NCBI GenBank assembly: GCA_963734865.1 | Contig: CAVTIV010000011.1 | Span: 1 to 64,000 of the forward strand | Direction of reading: 5' to 3' | Source: CBDCUW01 sp963734865 | GTDB taxonomy: Bacteria; Planctomycetota; Planctomycetia; Pirellulales; Pirellulaceae | DNA length: 64,000 nt | Shown: piece after piece, positions 33,733 to 43,767 of the stretch | Layout of the letters: each line of letters opens with the position of its first letter | Numbering within the stretch: the first letter of the stretch is position 1 | Notes under the pieces: model-generated | Database searches by the model: none | What the model was told of the DNA's origin: nothing | Seen by the model: only the letters and a program-made list of their open reading frames with translations | Position numbers and translations under genes: made by a program

Positions 33733-35326
33733 GTGCGATCCACAAGCAACGGCGGGCACCGCGGGGACGATCAGGACGGATTGAAGTGGCCCCGAATCTG
33801 GTTTCGCTCTCTGGCCAGCTTTCATGCGATCGGTGACCCCGATTCGTGGTCCTTCACCGATCAGGACGTGATCGGGTTCTTGCGGGCCTGCCGTGACCGG
33901 GGAATGCCCACCGGCAAGCGTTTGAAAATCGTTGAATCGCTGATCCGTTATCGCAACGAGGTTCGCCATTCGTCCCAGCCGCGGATGGAAATGATTCGGG
34001 CGAAGTTGCGGGAGATCGTGCGCGCGGGAGGGGATTGAACGAGATGGCCAGACGATCGGCGACGTTGCCGGGAAAATTGATCCGCGCGAGCCGGACGCGG
34101 TTCAGGAGTTTCGCCGCAAGATGCGGGTCAGCGGGTTGAAGTATGCGACCGAAATGGCGTACGTGAAGAAGTTGAAGCAGTTCATGTGTGGGCGCGGGAT
34201 CTCGTGTTTGAACGACTTTGCGCGGGTTGGTACGCGGGACGTGGAGGCTTATTTGACTGATTTGGCGGTCGATGGCGATGTGGCCGCATCGACTCAGAAC
34301 CAGGCGTTCCATGCAGTGTTGAAGTTTTTCGAGTTGGTTCTGAAGCGTGACGTCGGCACGGTCAACGCGTTGCGATCGACGAAGGGTCCTCGTTTGCCAT
34401 CGGTCCTGTCTGAGAAGGAGGTTCGCGCCGTGCTGGACGAGCTGACGGGGATTCATCTCTTGATCGGCCAGCTGTTGTACGGCTGCGGCATGCGGATCAA
34501 GGAGTGTCTGCGGCTGCGGGTCAAGGATATCAATTTCGAGCAGGGATGGATCGAGGTGCATCGCAGCAAAGGGGACAAGAGCCGGTTTGTTCCGCTGCCC
34601 CAAAGCGTCAGGGGGGAATTGAAACGTGTGTTGGATCAGCGTGCCAAACTGCACGAGAAGGACGTGGAGCGAGGGACGGCATCGGTATGGTTACCCCATG
34701 CGCTATCGAAGAAATATCCCCATGCGGATCGGCAGCTGAAGTGGCAGTTCATCTTTGCTTCGGCGCGTTATTTGCGCGATCCGCGGAGCGGTCGCTGGCA
34801 CCGTCATCATCTCCATCCCGATACGTTCGGGCGGCATTTGCGAATCGCGGTAGACGCCGTGGGGATTGAACGCTACATCACATCACACACATTTCGACAC
34901 AGTTTCGCGACGCATTTGTTACGCTCGGGGACTGACATCCGCGAAATCCAGGAGCTGTTGGGGCACGCCGACTTGAAGACGACCATGATCTACACGCACG
35001 TGCTGGCCAGGCCGGATCAGGCGGTGGTCAGTCCGCTGGATCGTTTGATGTCGGAGGAGTCGGCGCAAGAAAGGCTGTCGGCCAAGTCAACGACGGATGA
35101 TTCGCTCATGCTGGAATGCAAAACGGCGATCGCCGAGAACTTGGAGATGGGCGTGGAACCGGTCGAGGTATCGGTACCAGGACGCTCTGCCGACAGGATT
35201 CGTGGGACGAGAAAAGTGTGGGGAACCCTTTGCGCGGCGTTGAGTCATATCTGGACCAATCCCTTTCAGTCACGGATGGCGAACCGATCACGGCCCCAAC
35301 GATCCGGGCTGGAGTGTCCTTATTGA
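33733..35326 (+). CDS. intI: Integron integrase IntI (one frameshift)
   Basis: This tyrosine recombinase should insert and excise gene cassettes at attI/attC sites. The first frame (33733-34038) gives an N-terminal domain (LKIVESLIRYRNEVRHSSQP). After one frame change near 34028, the frame open from 34022 continues (GLKYATEMAYVKKLKQF). LLYGCGMRIKECLRLRVKDI has the catalytic Arg. The stretch ALSKKYPHADRQLKWQFIFA, then RDPRSGRWHRHHLHPD, is the extra motif that defines IntI proteins. SHTFRHSFATHLLRSGTDIR is the H-x-x-R box and LLGHADLKTTMIYTHVL holds the nucleophile Tyr. About 90 extra C-terminal residues after SPLDRLM look non-native. The repetitive array lies on its 5' side. Confidence 0.88.
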
Positions 35327-35489
35327 TGCGCCGGGGACCAGAGAGCGAGCCCGATGTCTCACTGTTCGAGGGGCAGTTCGAGGATCTGCGATAAGTTGTC
35401 TCAGCGGAGCTTGGCAACGACGATGCCGATCGGCGTGATCGGTTGCTGCACTCGGGCGATCGCAAATCGATCTGGGAGTGATCCGAGTA

Positions 35490-35560
35490 CGAATGGGGTC
35501 AGTGCATTTTCGAACGCGTAGGGCAGGCACGGTGGCAGCACTTGAAAAGATGGGCGAGCG
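35490..35560 (+). repeat. Dispersed GGGGTCAGTGCATT repeat, copy 2
   Basis: GAATGGGGTCAGTGCATTTT, then CGAAC and GTAGGGCAGGCAC and AAAGATGGGCGAGCGAG match the order and spacing of 23912 to about 23982. This indicates one dispersed element family of at least 70 bp. Confidence 0.65.
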
Positions 35561-35600
35561 AGTTTGGGGTAGCCCCAGGCAAAGATTCCGAGCTTTGTAT

Positions 35601-35643
35601 CCTAGCGGCGATCGGGCGGCTCCGCCGCCCGATCGCCGCTAGG
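35601..35643 (-). terminator. Perfect 20-bp hairpin
   Basis: CCTAGCGGCGATCGGGCGGC and its exact complement enclose a 3-base loop. It lies 30 bp after the stop of the minus-strand membrane-protein gene, so it could end that transcript. There is no T run after it on the minus strand. Confidence 0.55.
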
Positions 35644-35672
35644 AAAACGTTTTTGCGAGACGACCCCGGGGG

Positions 35673-36815
35673 TTACAACGACAGAAGGGGGAGATGCGAC
35701 GAGTACCGACGCCGGCGGAGCCAGATCCAGGCCAGTGTGCCGAGCAGCCCTTCGACCACGATGAATAGCAGCCGAGCGGCGATCGCGGCCAGCAATCCGT
35801 GGGCGGAGCCGAGCGAAACGCCCAGGATCGTCGCCAGCACCAACTCTCGAACACCGGCACCGCCCGGAAGCAGTGAGGCAAAACCGGCCACGATGGCCAA
35901 GCTGATCGCCGCGGTCGCGATCGCATAAAGAGTCCCCGGATCGGGCAATTCCGACACCGAGGGGATTGCATAAATCAGAGCCGTGAACGACCCACCGATC
36001 AACGCCCATGAAACGAGCGAGCAAGCCCATCCGGATACGAACAGCCCCATTGCCTCCATCGATCCGACGGTTCTTTCACTCTTGGCTACTCTTGCCGCAA
36101 CGAGTCTTAGAACTGGCGGCAACGTTGGCAGGCTGGCCGCGACGGCCGCCAAGATCGCCATCACGGTCATCCAGGCCGGAACCGGCAACCAACAAATCAC
36201 TGCACCGGCAACGGCAGCGCCGACGGACATCATCAAGAACGTCTCCATGAAAACGCCAATCGTGGCGGCAATCACGCGAACGCCATCTCTTTGCAGTGCT
36301 CCGGAACGCAGCACGATCACCATCGCTTTTCCGGGCACGTATTTGCCCAGATGGCCCAGCAACTGAGCCGCTATCGTTGTGCTCAGGTGCGGATGTTCAC
36401 CGAGCGAGCGGAGCGCACGATGGAGCAGCAGTCCTGGGGGCAGAAGTCCAGCGGCATACAGTACAGAGGCCAATCCGATCCATCCCCAGCGGAGATTGCC
36501 CAGGCGCGGTGTGCTTGCCGAGAGTCGCTGCCGTTGATCAATCAGGTCTCTGCGCAGCGCAACATCGGTCGTCTGTGCGATCGCCAGATCGAGCTCGATG
36601 ATCTGAGTCGCCAGCTTTTCACTCTCGGTTCGCCAGCCTTCGATCGCCGACCGCAGGGCAAAAGCGAGCCCGACGACGACGGCCGCGGTGATCATCCACT
36701 TGGCAATTCGAATCAGTCCTTGGCGACGACCGCTCGGGGATTTTGCTGCTCGTGGGGCCAATTCTTCACTCGTCACGCGCGACTCCGTGAACCGATCTCG
36801 CGGTTTGGCGAGCAA
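35673..36815 (-). CDS. LPG-synthase TM-domain (UPF0104-like) membrane protein
   Basis: This 380-residue integral membrane protein has about 7-8 predicted helices. The signature stretches HLGKYVPGKAMVIVLRSGAL and LLPGGAGVRELVLATILGVS are typical of the lysylphosphatidylglycerol-synthase TM/flippase-like family (PF03706). Only the membrane domain is present; the synthase domain is absent, so a lipid flippase-like or other envelope role is more likely than aminoacyl-lipid synthesis. The first 40 residues are a basic cytoplasmic tail before the first helix. It is divergent from the AI-2E-type permease, 88 bp apart. Confidence 0.82.
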   Translation of the reverse strand: MLAKPRDRFTESRVTSEELAPRAAKSPSGRRQGLIRIAKWMITAAVVVGLAFALRSAIEGWRTESEKLATQIIELDLAIAQTTDVALRRDLIDQRQRLSASTPRLGNLRWGWIGLASVLYAAGLLPPGLLLHRALRSLGEHPHLSTTIAAQLLGHLGKYVPGKAMVIVLRSGALQRDGVRVIAATIGVFMETFLMMSVGAAVAGAVICWLPVPAWMTVMAILAAVAASLPTLPPVLRLVAARVAKSERTVGSMEAMGLFVSGWACSLVSWALIGGSFTALIYAIPSVSELPDPGTLYAIATAAISLAIVAGFASLLPGGAGVRELVLATILGVSLGSAHGLLAAIAARLLFIVVEGLLGTLAWIWLRRRRYSSHLPLLSL

Positions 36816-36903
36816 GGCTGGTCAACGGTTGTGGGATGGACCACAATTCGCTGGCAAGTCCATCCATCATCAACGCACATTCCATTTTCCTCCGAGCATC
36901 CTG

Positions 36904-38535
36904 ATGGCGAATCGTCGGCGTAAACGAAGGTCGAACGAAGCAACACCTGTGGAATCGGGCGGCACGCCAGCGGCCGATTCATCACAGCCACAATCATCGC
37001 CGGAAACTCCGACGGCAAAACCCCCCCTGGGAAACAGCGTGGAAGAGGTGGCCGCCGCGACGGAAAAGGGTTCGCGGCTGCCAAGGCTACCCTCCCTGTC
37101 GCGCGTGATGTCCGTCGTGATGTTGATGATCGGCATCGTGGCGATTGGGGCATTATTTTACAAAGTGATGGCCGGCTTCTTTGTGCCACTATTTCTCGCC
37201 ACGCTGCTGGTGGTGATCTTTCGACCCGTGCATCAATGGATTTATTTCCGGATTGGCGAAAAGCCACGTTTGGCGGCATTGTCGACCACTTTGTTGGTTT
37301 TGATGGTCGTACTGTTGCCTCTGATCATCGTGCTGTCGGTCGCGACAAGCCAGTTCACGGCGATGATTAGTCACGCGAATTTCAGTGACCTCAGTTCGGC
37401 GCTGGACCGTGCGCGAGAACAACTATCGATTGCGCTGCCGCACGCGGAGCAGTTCCGACGGCTCGATACACTCGCCGATTCCTTTGACACACCGGACAAT
37501 CCCGAGGATTTGCTCTTGAATATAGACGAGGCCGTGACGCTGGTTCGATTTCTACAGCAGGAAATCGACGGTGCAGCAACGGCGGAAGTCGCGGCCGACG
37601 CCGCCGAGACGAGACTCGCCGAGTTCGCTGATTCCGTGCGCAAGTTCGTCGCTGAGGACAAGGCACACGATGCGGTGAGTGAATTGGACGCCGAGGCACA
37701 ATTTCATCGGCAAAGCGTGATCGCTTCGGCCGCCATTCGATCTTGGATGCGGACGCTGCTGGGTGGCACGCTGCGGAGCCAGGCCAGGCTATTGGCGAAT
37801 CCCAGCGAAGCCGACTTTGCCCGGCTGTTACGCACCGGTCGCGAAGCGTTGCAACCGAGGTTCGTGCAGGTCACCAGTGCCACCGGGATGTATTTATTGC
37901 AAGCCGCGATCGGCTTGTTGATCCTCGTCGTTTCTGTCTACTTCTTTTTACTCGACGGTTCGACCATGATTCGCACGTTGATGCGTCTGAGTCCGATGGA
38001 TGACAACTATGAACGGCGGTTGCTGACCGAGTTTGATCGAACAAGTCGCGCCGTCGTTCTGGCCAGCGTGCTGAGCGCGCTAGTGCAAGGCGTACTGGCA
38101 GCATGCGCATTTTGGTTTTTCGGATTCAATTCCATTATTTTGCTGTTTCTGTTGACCAGCATGATGGCCTTGGTGCCGTTCCTTGGTGCGGCATCCGTGT
38201 GGGTTCCCTGTGCGCTTTGGTTGGGTGCAGTCGAGCAGCGTTGGGCCGCAGCGGCGTGCTTGGCGATCTACGGAATGGCGGTCGTTTCATCGATCGACAA
38301 CGTGATCAAAATGTACGTTTTGCACGGTCGATCGACGTTGCATCCGCTATTTGCGCTGTTGAGCGTGATTGGCGGTGTGAAAGTCTTCGGGCCCATTGGG
38401 GTCTTGATCGGACCAATGATCGTGGTCTTTTTGCAAACATTGCTGGAGATTTTGAACCATGAGCTCGTGTCGACGCAAACGGATGAATCGCACCAAGCGA
38501 AGGCGTCAAATGCCGGTCAACTGAACAACGTCTGA
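36904..38535 (+). CDS. AI-2E family transporter / permease
   Basis: This 543-residue membrane protein belongs to the AI-2E (PerM/YdiK) superfamily by layout. A pair of helices follows the start (VVMLMIGIVAIGALFYKVMA, then a second helix). A long, mostly soluble helical insert covers about residues 150-310. The conserved C-terminal helices follow, with FFGFNSIILLFLLTSMMALVPFLGAA and IGVLIGPMIVVFLQTLLEIL. I chose the ATG at 36904, just before a basic, low-complexity cytoplasmic leader; the frame open earlier overlaps the divergent gene. Transported solute is unknown. Confidence 0.82.
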   Translation: MANRRRKRRSNEATPVESGGTPAADSSQPQSSPETPTAKPPLGNSVEEVAAATEKGSRLPRLPSLSRVMSVVMLMIGIVAIGALFYKVMAGFFVPLFLATLLVVIFRPVHQWIYFRIGEKPRLAALSTTLLVLMVVLLPLIIVLSVATSQFTAMISHANFSDLSSALDRAREQLSIALPHAEQFRRLDTLADSFDTPDNPEDLLLNIDEAVTLVRFLQQEIDGAATAEVAADAAETRLAEFADSVRKFVAEDKAHDAVSELDAEAQFHRQSVIASAAIRSWMRTLLGGTLRSQARLLANPSEADFARLLRTGREALQPRFVQVTSATGMYLLQAAIGLLILVVSVYFFLLDGSTMIRTLMRLSPMDDNYERRLLTEFDRTSRAVVLASVLSALVQGVLAACAFWFFGFNSIILLFLLTSMMALVPFLGAASVWVPCALWLGAVEQRWAAAACLAIYGMAVVSSIDNVIKMYVLHGRSTLHPLFALLSVIGGVKVFGPIGVLIGPMIVVFLQTLLEILNHELVSTQTDESHQAKASNAGQLNNV

Positions 38536-38582
38536 GGACGATTTCGTGAGCATTCATCCGACAACGAAACAGGGAAAGGTTT

Positions 38583-40102
38583 ATGTCAATCCATCCTGAG
38601 CTGTTTGACTCCGTTTGTGGACACGCACGACGAGCGATGTTGCTTCAGACGGCTGCAGATGCGTTGGAATGGGACGAACGTACCGGGATGCCCCTGGCCG
38701 CCGGCGAATACCGCGCGCAACAGGTATCCACGTTGCGGGCTAGCGTTCATCAATTACGAACCGATCCGGACTACGGCGATCGATTGCAACAGCTCGCCGC
38801 CGCGCCGGCGATCAAGATCGTCATCAGGATTTCGGAGCGACCATTCACGCGCTGCTTCGTGACTGGCGGCGAGATCGCAAGTTGCCAACGGAGCTGGTTG
38901 AGCGGATTTCCGTCGCAACGGTCCGTGGCCAGCAATCCTGGGATGCGGCGCGGAAGGCCGATGACTATGCCATGTTTCGTGACACACTCTCAGCCCTGGT
39001 CGACCTCAAACGCGAAGCGGGCCAACGATTGGCCGAGGGTACCGATCGCAGCGGCTACGAATCCTTGTTGGATGAATATGAGCCCGATGCCCGGGTCGAC
39101 CAGCTGCAACAAATGTTTGCGGCAGTTCGTTCGCCGCTGGTTGACCTGATCTCGCGAATCAAGGATTCCCCAAAGCAGCCGGACACGAGCGTTCTGAAGA
39201 AAACATTTTCGATCGATGATCAGCGTCGATTCAGCCGATGGGTCGCCGAAAAAATTGGGTTCGATTTCTCCCGTGGTCGACTCGACGAGACTTCGCATCC
39301 GTTTTGTACAACGTTGGGCCCGAATGATTGTCGGATTCTGACGCGGTTCGATCCACGCTGGTTGCCTGCCGGATTGTTCGGAACGCTGCATGAGGCGGGA
39401 CATGGAATGTACGAGCAGGGACTGCGCAGGGATTGGTTCGGCTTGCCACCGGGCAGTTTTGTCTCGCTTGGAATTCACGAGTCACAATCGCGGCTGTGGG
39501 AAAACCAGGTTGGCCGCAGCTTACCTTTTTGGGAGTGGTTGTTCCCCCAGGCCCAGCGCACCTTTGCACCGCAATTGGATGCCGTTTCGCTCGACACGTT
39601 CTATTTTGCCGTCAACGCAGTGGCGCCAAGTCTGATTCGAGTCGAAGCGGATGAAGCCACGTATAACTTGCACATCATCATTCGTTTTGATTTGGAACGT
39701 CAGCTGATCGATGGCTCCTTGTCGCTGGCCGACTTACCCGAGGCTTGGAACGCCCGCTATGAAAGTGACCTTGGCATCCGACCGTCCTCCGACGCCAGTG
39801 GTGTGTTGCAAGACGTTCACTGGAGTGCCGGATTGTTCGGCTACTTTCCGACCTACACGATCGGGAACCTGGCCAGCGCCCAACTGTTTGATGCGGCACG
39901 TCGCGAGATCAGCGATCTGGATGGATTGTTCCGTCAAGGCGAGTTTCGGCCGTTGCTCGATTGGCTTCGGCAGAACGTGCATTCCTTTGGACGATGCTAT
40001 CCTGGGTCACAGTTGATCGAACAGGCAACCGGCACGCAGCTCGGTGCCGACCACTTGATTGACTACCTGAAAACCAAGTTGGAACCCCTGTATCAGTTGT
40101 GA
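38583..40102 (+). CDS. Carboxypeptidase Taq / M32 metallopeptidase (one frameshift)
   Basis: The enzyme is a zinc carboxypeptidase that trims C-terminal residues in the cytoplasm. The first frame (38583 to about 38811) gives the N-terminal helices (LLQTAADALEWDERTGMP). After a frame change near 38812 it continues through QDFGATIHALLRDWRRDRKL to the stop at 40102. The HEAGH zinc motif lies at 39389-39403, followed by the family's GIHESQSRLWENQVGRS and the conserved C-terminal DVHWSAGLFGYFPTYTIGN. Joined, it is about 505 residues, the usual M32 length. It begins 47 bp after the permease gene on the same strand. Confidence 0.88.
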
Positions 40103-40383
40103 TCGAGGCACGGTCGAGCCACACAAGAATATCGATGGATGGCAAAATGGGTGGCGGTGCCGGGGGCGGCAGAGACCCTTTGCAGCCGGTTGATTCTCGG
40201 GCGGCGATTTCACAGGCCGCAACCAGCGAACCGCGGCGGCCGCAATTGCCTGAATTGCACGCCTTGGAATTACCGGAAGGATAACGTTGTCACTCGGTGG
40301 CGCCGGCCTCGCGAAAATCAACAGGCTGTTAATCTTCGCGGTTTTGCAGCTACAATCGGTCATGTCGCCTTCAAAGGATTTTC

Positions 40384-42123
40384 ATGATTGTTGCAAATTG
40401 CCCCCACTGTGCCGAGGCATTCCGAATTCCCGACGGGGAGATGCCCGAGGATGCTGTTGCGATTTGTCCGTGGTGTGGCGAAACATTCCCGATCCTCGAC
40501 GTGCTCCATCGGCTGCCGCCAGTGCTGGAGGTCCTGACGTCGGACGGACGCAAATTGGATTTTTCGCAACCGCACCGTTCGTCGCGCATGGCCGATGGTG
40601 ATTTCGGTGCCGACGATGCACCTGCGGATTCGCTCGCGTCCGGCGAGCAGGATGAGAACCCGATATTTCGAGGTGACTTTGGTGGCGGCTCGAATCCCGC
40701 TGCCGATGAAACGGTTGACGATGAGAATTGGAATGACGATGAGAATTGGATGACCGATGAATCAGGGCATCAGGATTCAGGCGGCCAGTGGGAAGATTCA
40801 TCCGATGTTATCGCTCCTATGAAAGTGACTCCCGCTCCCACCACCGGTCGCCGGCGGTCCAAGGGATCACCGATCCGTACCCTGTTGAGCATTGTGCTGG
40901 GTGGACTCGCCGCGGGCCCGATTGCCGTTGCCATCCTGTGGGTGCTGACGTTGTTTGGCGTGAATGTTGATTTAGGATTTTGGCCGCTCGACGGAAGTAG
41001 TTCAACCGCTGCACCAGTCGCTGTTGCCGGTCCGCCAGTCGATCTTTCGCAGCAGCCGACGGGACGTCGACCGATGTCAAGTCACTCGCGATCGCTCGTC
41101 GACGACGACGCATCTTATGCATCCGGCGCGATGGACGAAGGGGAAGATCGGATCGTCGAGCCGTCGTTCGATTTGGATCCCACGGACGCGGCGTTGAATG
41201 AGATTCTCGGCGGTGTGTCCGGGCCCGAGACCCGTGGTGAGCCCGAGACCAGTGGTGAGCCCGAGACCAGTGGTGAGCCAGAGACCCGTGGTGAGCCAGA
41301 GACCCGTGATGAGCCGAGACCCGTGATGAGCCCGAGACCAGCGGTGAGCGCCGAGACCAGCGGTGAGCCCGAGACCAGCGGTGAGCCCGAGATGATCGAC
41401 GGACCGAAGATCACCGGTGAGCCGGAGGTTGGTGTTTCGTCGGCGGACGATCGCGCCGATGACGATGCGCCGCGAGACTCGCCGGAGATGAGAGAAACGG
41501 GATTGGTGCTACCGGACAATGCACAGCTCGATGCGGTTGATTCGGTGGCAGTTCAAGAAACGGTGAACTCGACGATCACCGAGACGACCGAAAGTTTCGC
41601 CGAGTCGATCGCCAATCCAGCCGAGATTTCAGTTCCAATCGACGTGGCGAACACGCCGCCTGGACCTGTTGATTCGACTCCGGTATTGATCGCGGCGCAA
41701 AAGGCTATCGAGATGCTTGATGAGTATTTGAGTTTCGATGGTGATGATGCGCAAAGAAAGAGATTTCTGGCCAGAACCTATGTCTCGATCGCATCTGTTG
41801 GCGAGATTGCGAAAAATGACGACGAGTCGTTGCGATCGCTGCTGGCGAAAATCAAATCGTCGCCTGCTTTGCAAAACCTGGCAGGCGCGGCTTCGCAGTG
41901 GTTGGTCTATGCAAAACGACCATCCGACGGTGTGCTGTTGATTGGGCGTCCCGGTACCGTTGGCGGCGGTCAAACGATCGCGATCGATGCAGATCATGTG
42001 GTTACCCTTTCCGATACATCACCACGTTTACCATCTGCCGAGCGAGTCATCGCGCTCGGGCGCATTGTCGACAACTCGGCCGGTGGAATCGTGGAATTGA
42101 TTGTCGCTGAACCGTTGCCTTAG
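40384..42123 (+). CDS. Zinc-ribbon membrane protein with acidic repeats
   Basis: This intact 579-residue protein starts behind AAAGGA. The N-terminus has two Cys pairs (CPHCAEAFRIPDGEMP and CPWCGE), a zinc ribbon of the MJ0042/FYDLN kind. Residues 40-150 are acidic and disordered. A single transmembrane helix (LSIVLGGLAAGPIAVAILWV) lies near 170-190. The outer region contains Glu/Pro-rich tandem repeats (ETSGEPETSGEPE) near residues 279-340 and a C-terminal domain (VGEIAKNDDESLRSLLAKIK) of no known family. The zinc ribbon should be cytoplasmic. It resembles planctomycete envelope proteins of unknown function. Confidence 0.6.
   Translation: MIVANCPHCAEAFRIPDGEMPEDAVAICPWCGETFPILDVLHRLPPVLEVLTSDGRKLDFSQPHRSSRMADGDFGADDAPADSLASGEQDENPIFRGDFGGGSNPAADETVDDENWNDDENWMTDESGHQDSGGQWEDSSDVIAPMKVTPAPTTGRRRSKGSPIRTLLSIVLGGLAAGPIAVAILWVLTLFGVNVDLGFWPLDGSSSTAAPVAVAGPPVDLSQQPTGRRPMSSHSRSLVDDDASYASGAMDEGEDRIVEPSFDLDPTDAALNEILGGVSGPETRGEPETSGEPETSGEPETRGEPETRDEPRPVMSPRPAVSAETSGEPETSGEPEMIDGPKITGEPEVGVSSADDRADDDAPRDSPEMRETGLVLPDNAQLDAVDSVAVQETVNSTITETTESFAESIANPAEISVPIDVANTPPGPVDSTPVLIAAQKAIEMLDEYLSFDGDDAQRKRFLARTYVSIASVGEIAKNDDESLRSLLAKIKSSPALQNLAGAASQWLVYAKRPSDGVLLIGRPGTVGGGQTIAIDADHVVTLSDTSPRLPSAERVIALGRIVDNSAGGIVELIVAEPLP
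41220..41395 (+). repeat. In-gene tandem repeats (GAGACCAGTGGTGAGCCC type)
   Basis: About nine near-copies of an 18-bp unit (GAGACC-(A/C)G(T/C)GGTGAGCC-C/A) encode E-T-S-G-E-P repeats. One local slip (PRPVMSPRPAVSAE) looks like paired indels inside the array. Confidence 0.8.
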
Positions 42124-42142
42124 AATTGGGGTCCGCGAACCG

Positions 42143-43244
42143 ATGTCCGAGATCGAACAGACCGAACCCGACTCGAGCGAAAGTGACGGAGCCACTCCGC
42201 CGCAGCAGGTTGATCCTACCGATGGTGCAACCTGCGAGGCAGAGAGTTCGTTGCTCGCGAAGCTCACATACGGACTCTCATTGCCCGAGCGAACGGCGCG
42301 AGCGGTATCGGTCATGGTGGGGGGTCTGGCCAACGAGTCGGCAGCTCGGTTGATTCCGGCGGCGTTCCGGTCTTCCCGCAGCTATCGCGTTTTCGTCCAG
42401 CAGGCGCTCGACATGATGATTCACGATGTGGGTGGCGCGAAGAATCCGAACGTCCAGGCGGCTGGTGCGCAAGAGACCCATTTGTGCAAAAAGCAGTGGG
42501 AGGTCTGTTGGACGTGGCGGCGCTGCCACGCTGCATCTGTCGCCGATGACTGTCTTGGCAATCTTCAATGATCTGGCTTATGGATCGGGCTACTACCTGG
42601 GCAAGCTTAGCGAGGAGCTCAAGCGTGAAGGGATCATCGGCTCCGAATCGAGCATCGATCATGTCACGGATCTAATCGATGCGCTCCGCGACACCAGCGG
42701 ACGAGCGGCCGATACGGTTGATTCACCGCCGATCAGCTTGGACGGATTGAACAATACCATTGCGCAGTTGCGGGAAGAGATCAACAAAGTCGACCCACGA
42801 AAGCTGATTCCCCAGGCTGAAGTCGAGCGACTGTGGGGCGAGATGGAAGACGCGGCAAGCCGGGCTGATGTCGGACTTTGGGACGTCAGCACGACGATGA
42901 CGATGTACGCGATGAATCGTGTCACGCTAACCTCGCGAGGTGCGTTGTCCACAGTCCATGTCGCTGGCAGCTTGTTTGATGAGCACATCATTCAACATTA
43001 CGCCGAAGCTCTGGATGAGATCGCGGAAAACGGCTTTTATGCGACGCTTGCCAATGCGTCGAGTCCGTACATCGAGGCGGTCTGGGATAACTTCGACGAT
43101 GACCGGGAAACATGGACCGAAGAGCTGCTCACCGGCCGCCTGTTTGAGAAGGCATGGGCAGGATTTCGAGGTTGGTGGTCCCCTGACGAGGGATCTGCAA
43201 GCGACACCGATCAAACAGGTAACGCGGATCCCAGGGCCGAGTAG
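42143..43244 (+). CDS. Hypothetical protein (two close frameshifts)
   Basis: The start ATG at 42143 lies 19 bp after the previous stop. The N-terminal part (LTYGLSLPERTARAVSVMVG, RSYRVFVQQALDMM) is in one frame to about 42475. A short middle piece (FVQKAVGGLLDVAAL) is in a second frame near 42481-42525. The remainder (TLHLSPMTVLAIFNDLAYGS, ending DPRAE) is in a third. Joined, it is about 365 residues with amphipathic helices and no known domain. The middle helix could insert in or lie on a membrane. Function is unknown. Confidence 0.5.
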
Positions 43245-43268
43245 GGTTTGCTTGGCCCGGTCGGCCCT

Positions 43269-43706
43269 TCATTCGGTTTGGCCAAACGACAGAAATCGGT
43301 TGCGTTGATGCTCGCCCAGGCGATCGACCAGGTCCGTGATTCCCGCGATCCAAGAATCGAAAAGTTCTTCGTTGTCTTCCCAGCGATCGCGCATCTCCGA
43401 TTGATGACCCAGGACGCGTCGCAGCCCGCCGATTGCGGCCGGGACAAGGCGACCCACGGGCAGCGCTCGGTTATCGCGGAGCCACTGGCCAGCCGGCTGG
43501 GGCAATTCGTCCCGGCGACCGCAGCAGATTGCATGAATCATTTCTGCGGTGCAAACCACTCCGACGCAGGCGAGGTATTCCAAGTCGTCCTGCCCGGTCA
43601 AGTCGAGGCAATGTTCGAAGAACGCGATCGGGTCGGAGTCGCCGAGGTCCTCCAGCCAGTCACACGCGAAATCGTCATCAAACGTGCCGGTGCCCCATGC
43701 GCTCAT
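43269..43706 (-). CDS. DUF4259-family protein
   Basis: The start MSAWGTGTFDDDFACDWLED is the characteristic DUF4259 beginning. The helical body (FFEHCLDLTGQDDLEYLACV) also fits, and about 145 residues is the family's length. The ATG at 43706 is chosen because the motif starts there; the frame open upstream is not homologous. Molecular function is unknown. It converges with the upstream hypothetical gene. Confidence 0.8.
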   Translation of the reverse strand: MSAWGTGTFDDDFACDWLEDLGDSDPIAFFEHCLDLTGQDDLEYLACVGVVCTAEMIHAICCGRRDELPQPAGQWLRDNRALPVGRLVPAAIGGLRRVLGHQSEMRDRWEDNEELFDSWIAGITDLVDRLGEHQRNRFLSFGQTE

Positions 43707-43767
43707 GACCCATCCTTTAGCGCCACGCATCCGCCGCAAACCGTATGGACGATCGCCGCGCGACGAT

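Larger units (their letters stand above)
35327..35672. other. Intergenic region with repeat copy and hairpin
   Basis: No gene is recognised. It contains the second copy of the GGGGTCAGTGCATT repeat and a long perfect hairpin (both listed). A short alternative frame over 35116-35394 overlaps the integrase end and is not supported. Confidence 0.4.

Noticed and set aside
35116..35394. Plus-strand frame overlapping the intI 3' end
   Set aside because: It may represent the true C-terminal frame after another shift, but nothing in it is recognisable.
40099..40284. Small plus-strand frame after the M32 gene
   Set aside because: Low-complexity, no ribosome site; it overlaps the stop by chance.
41115..41519. 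Minus-strand Ser/Gly/Pro repeat protein
   Set aside because: Antisense of the in-gene 18-bp repeats.
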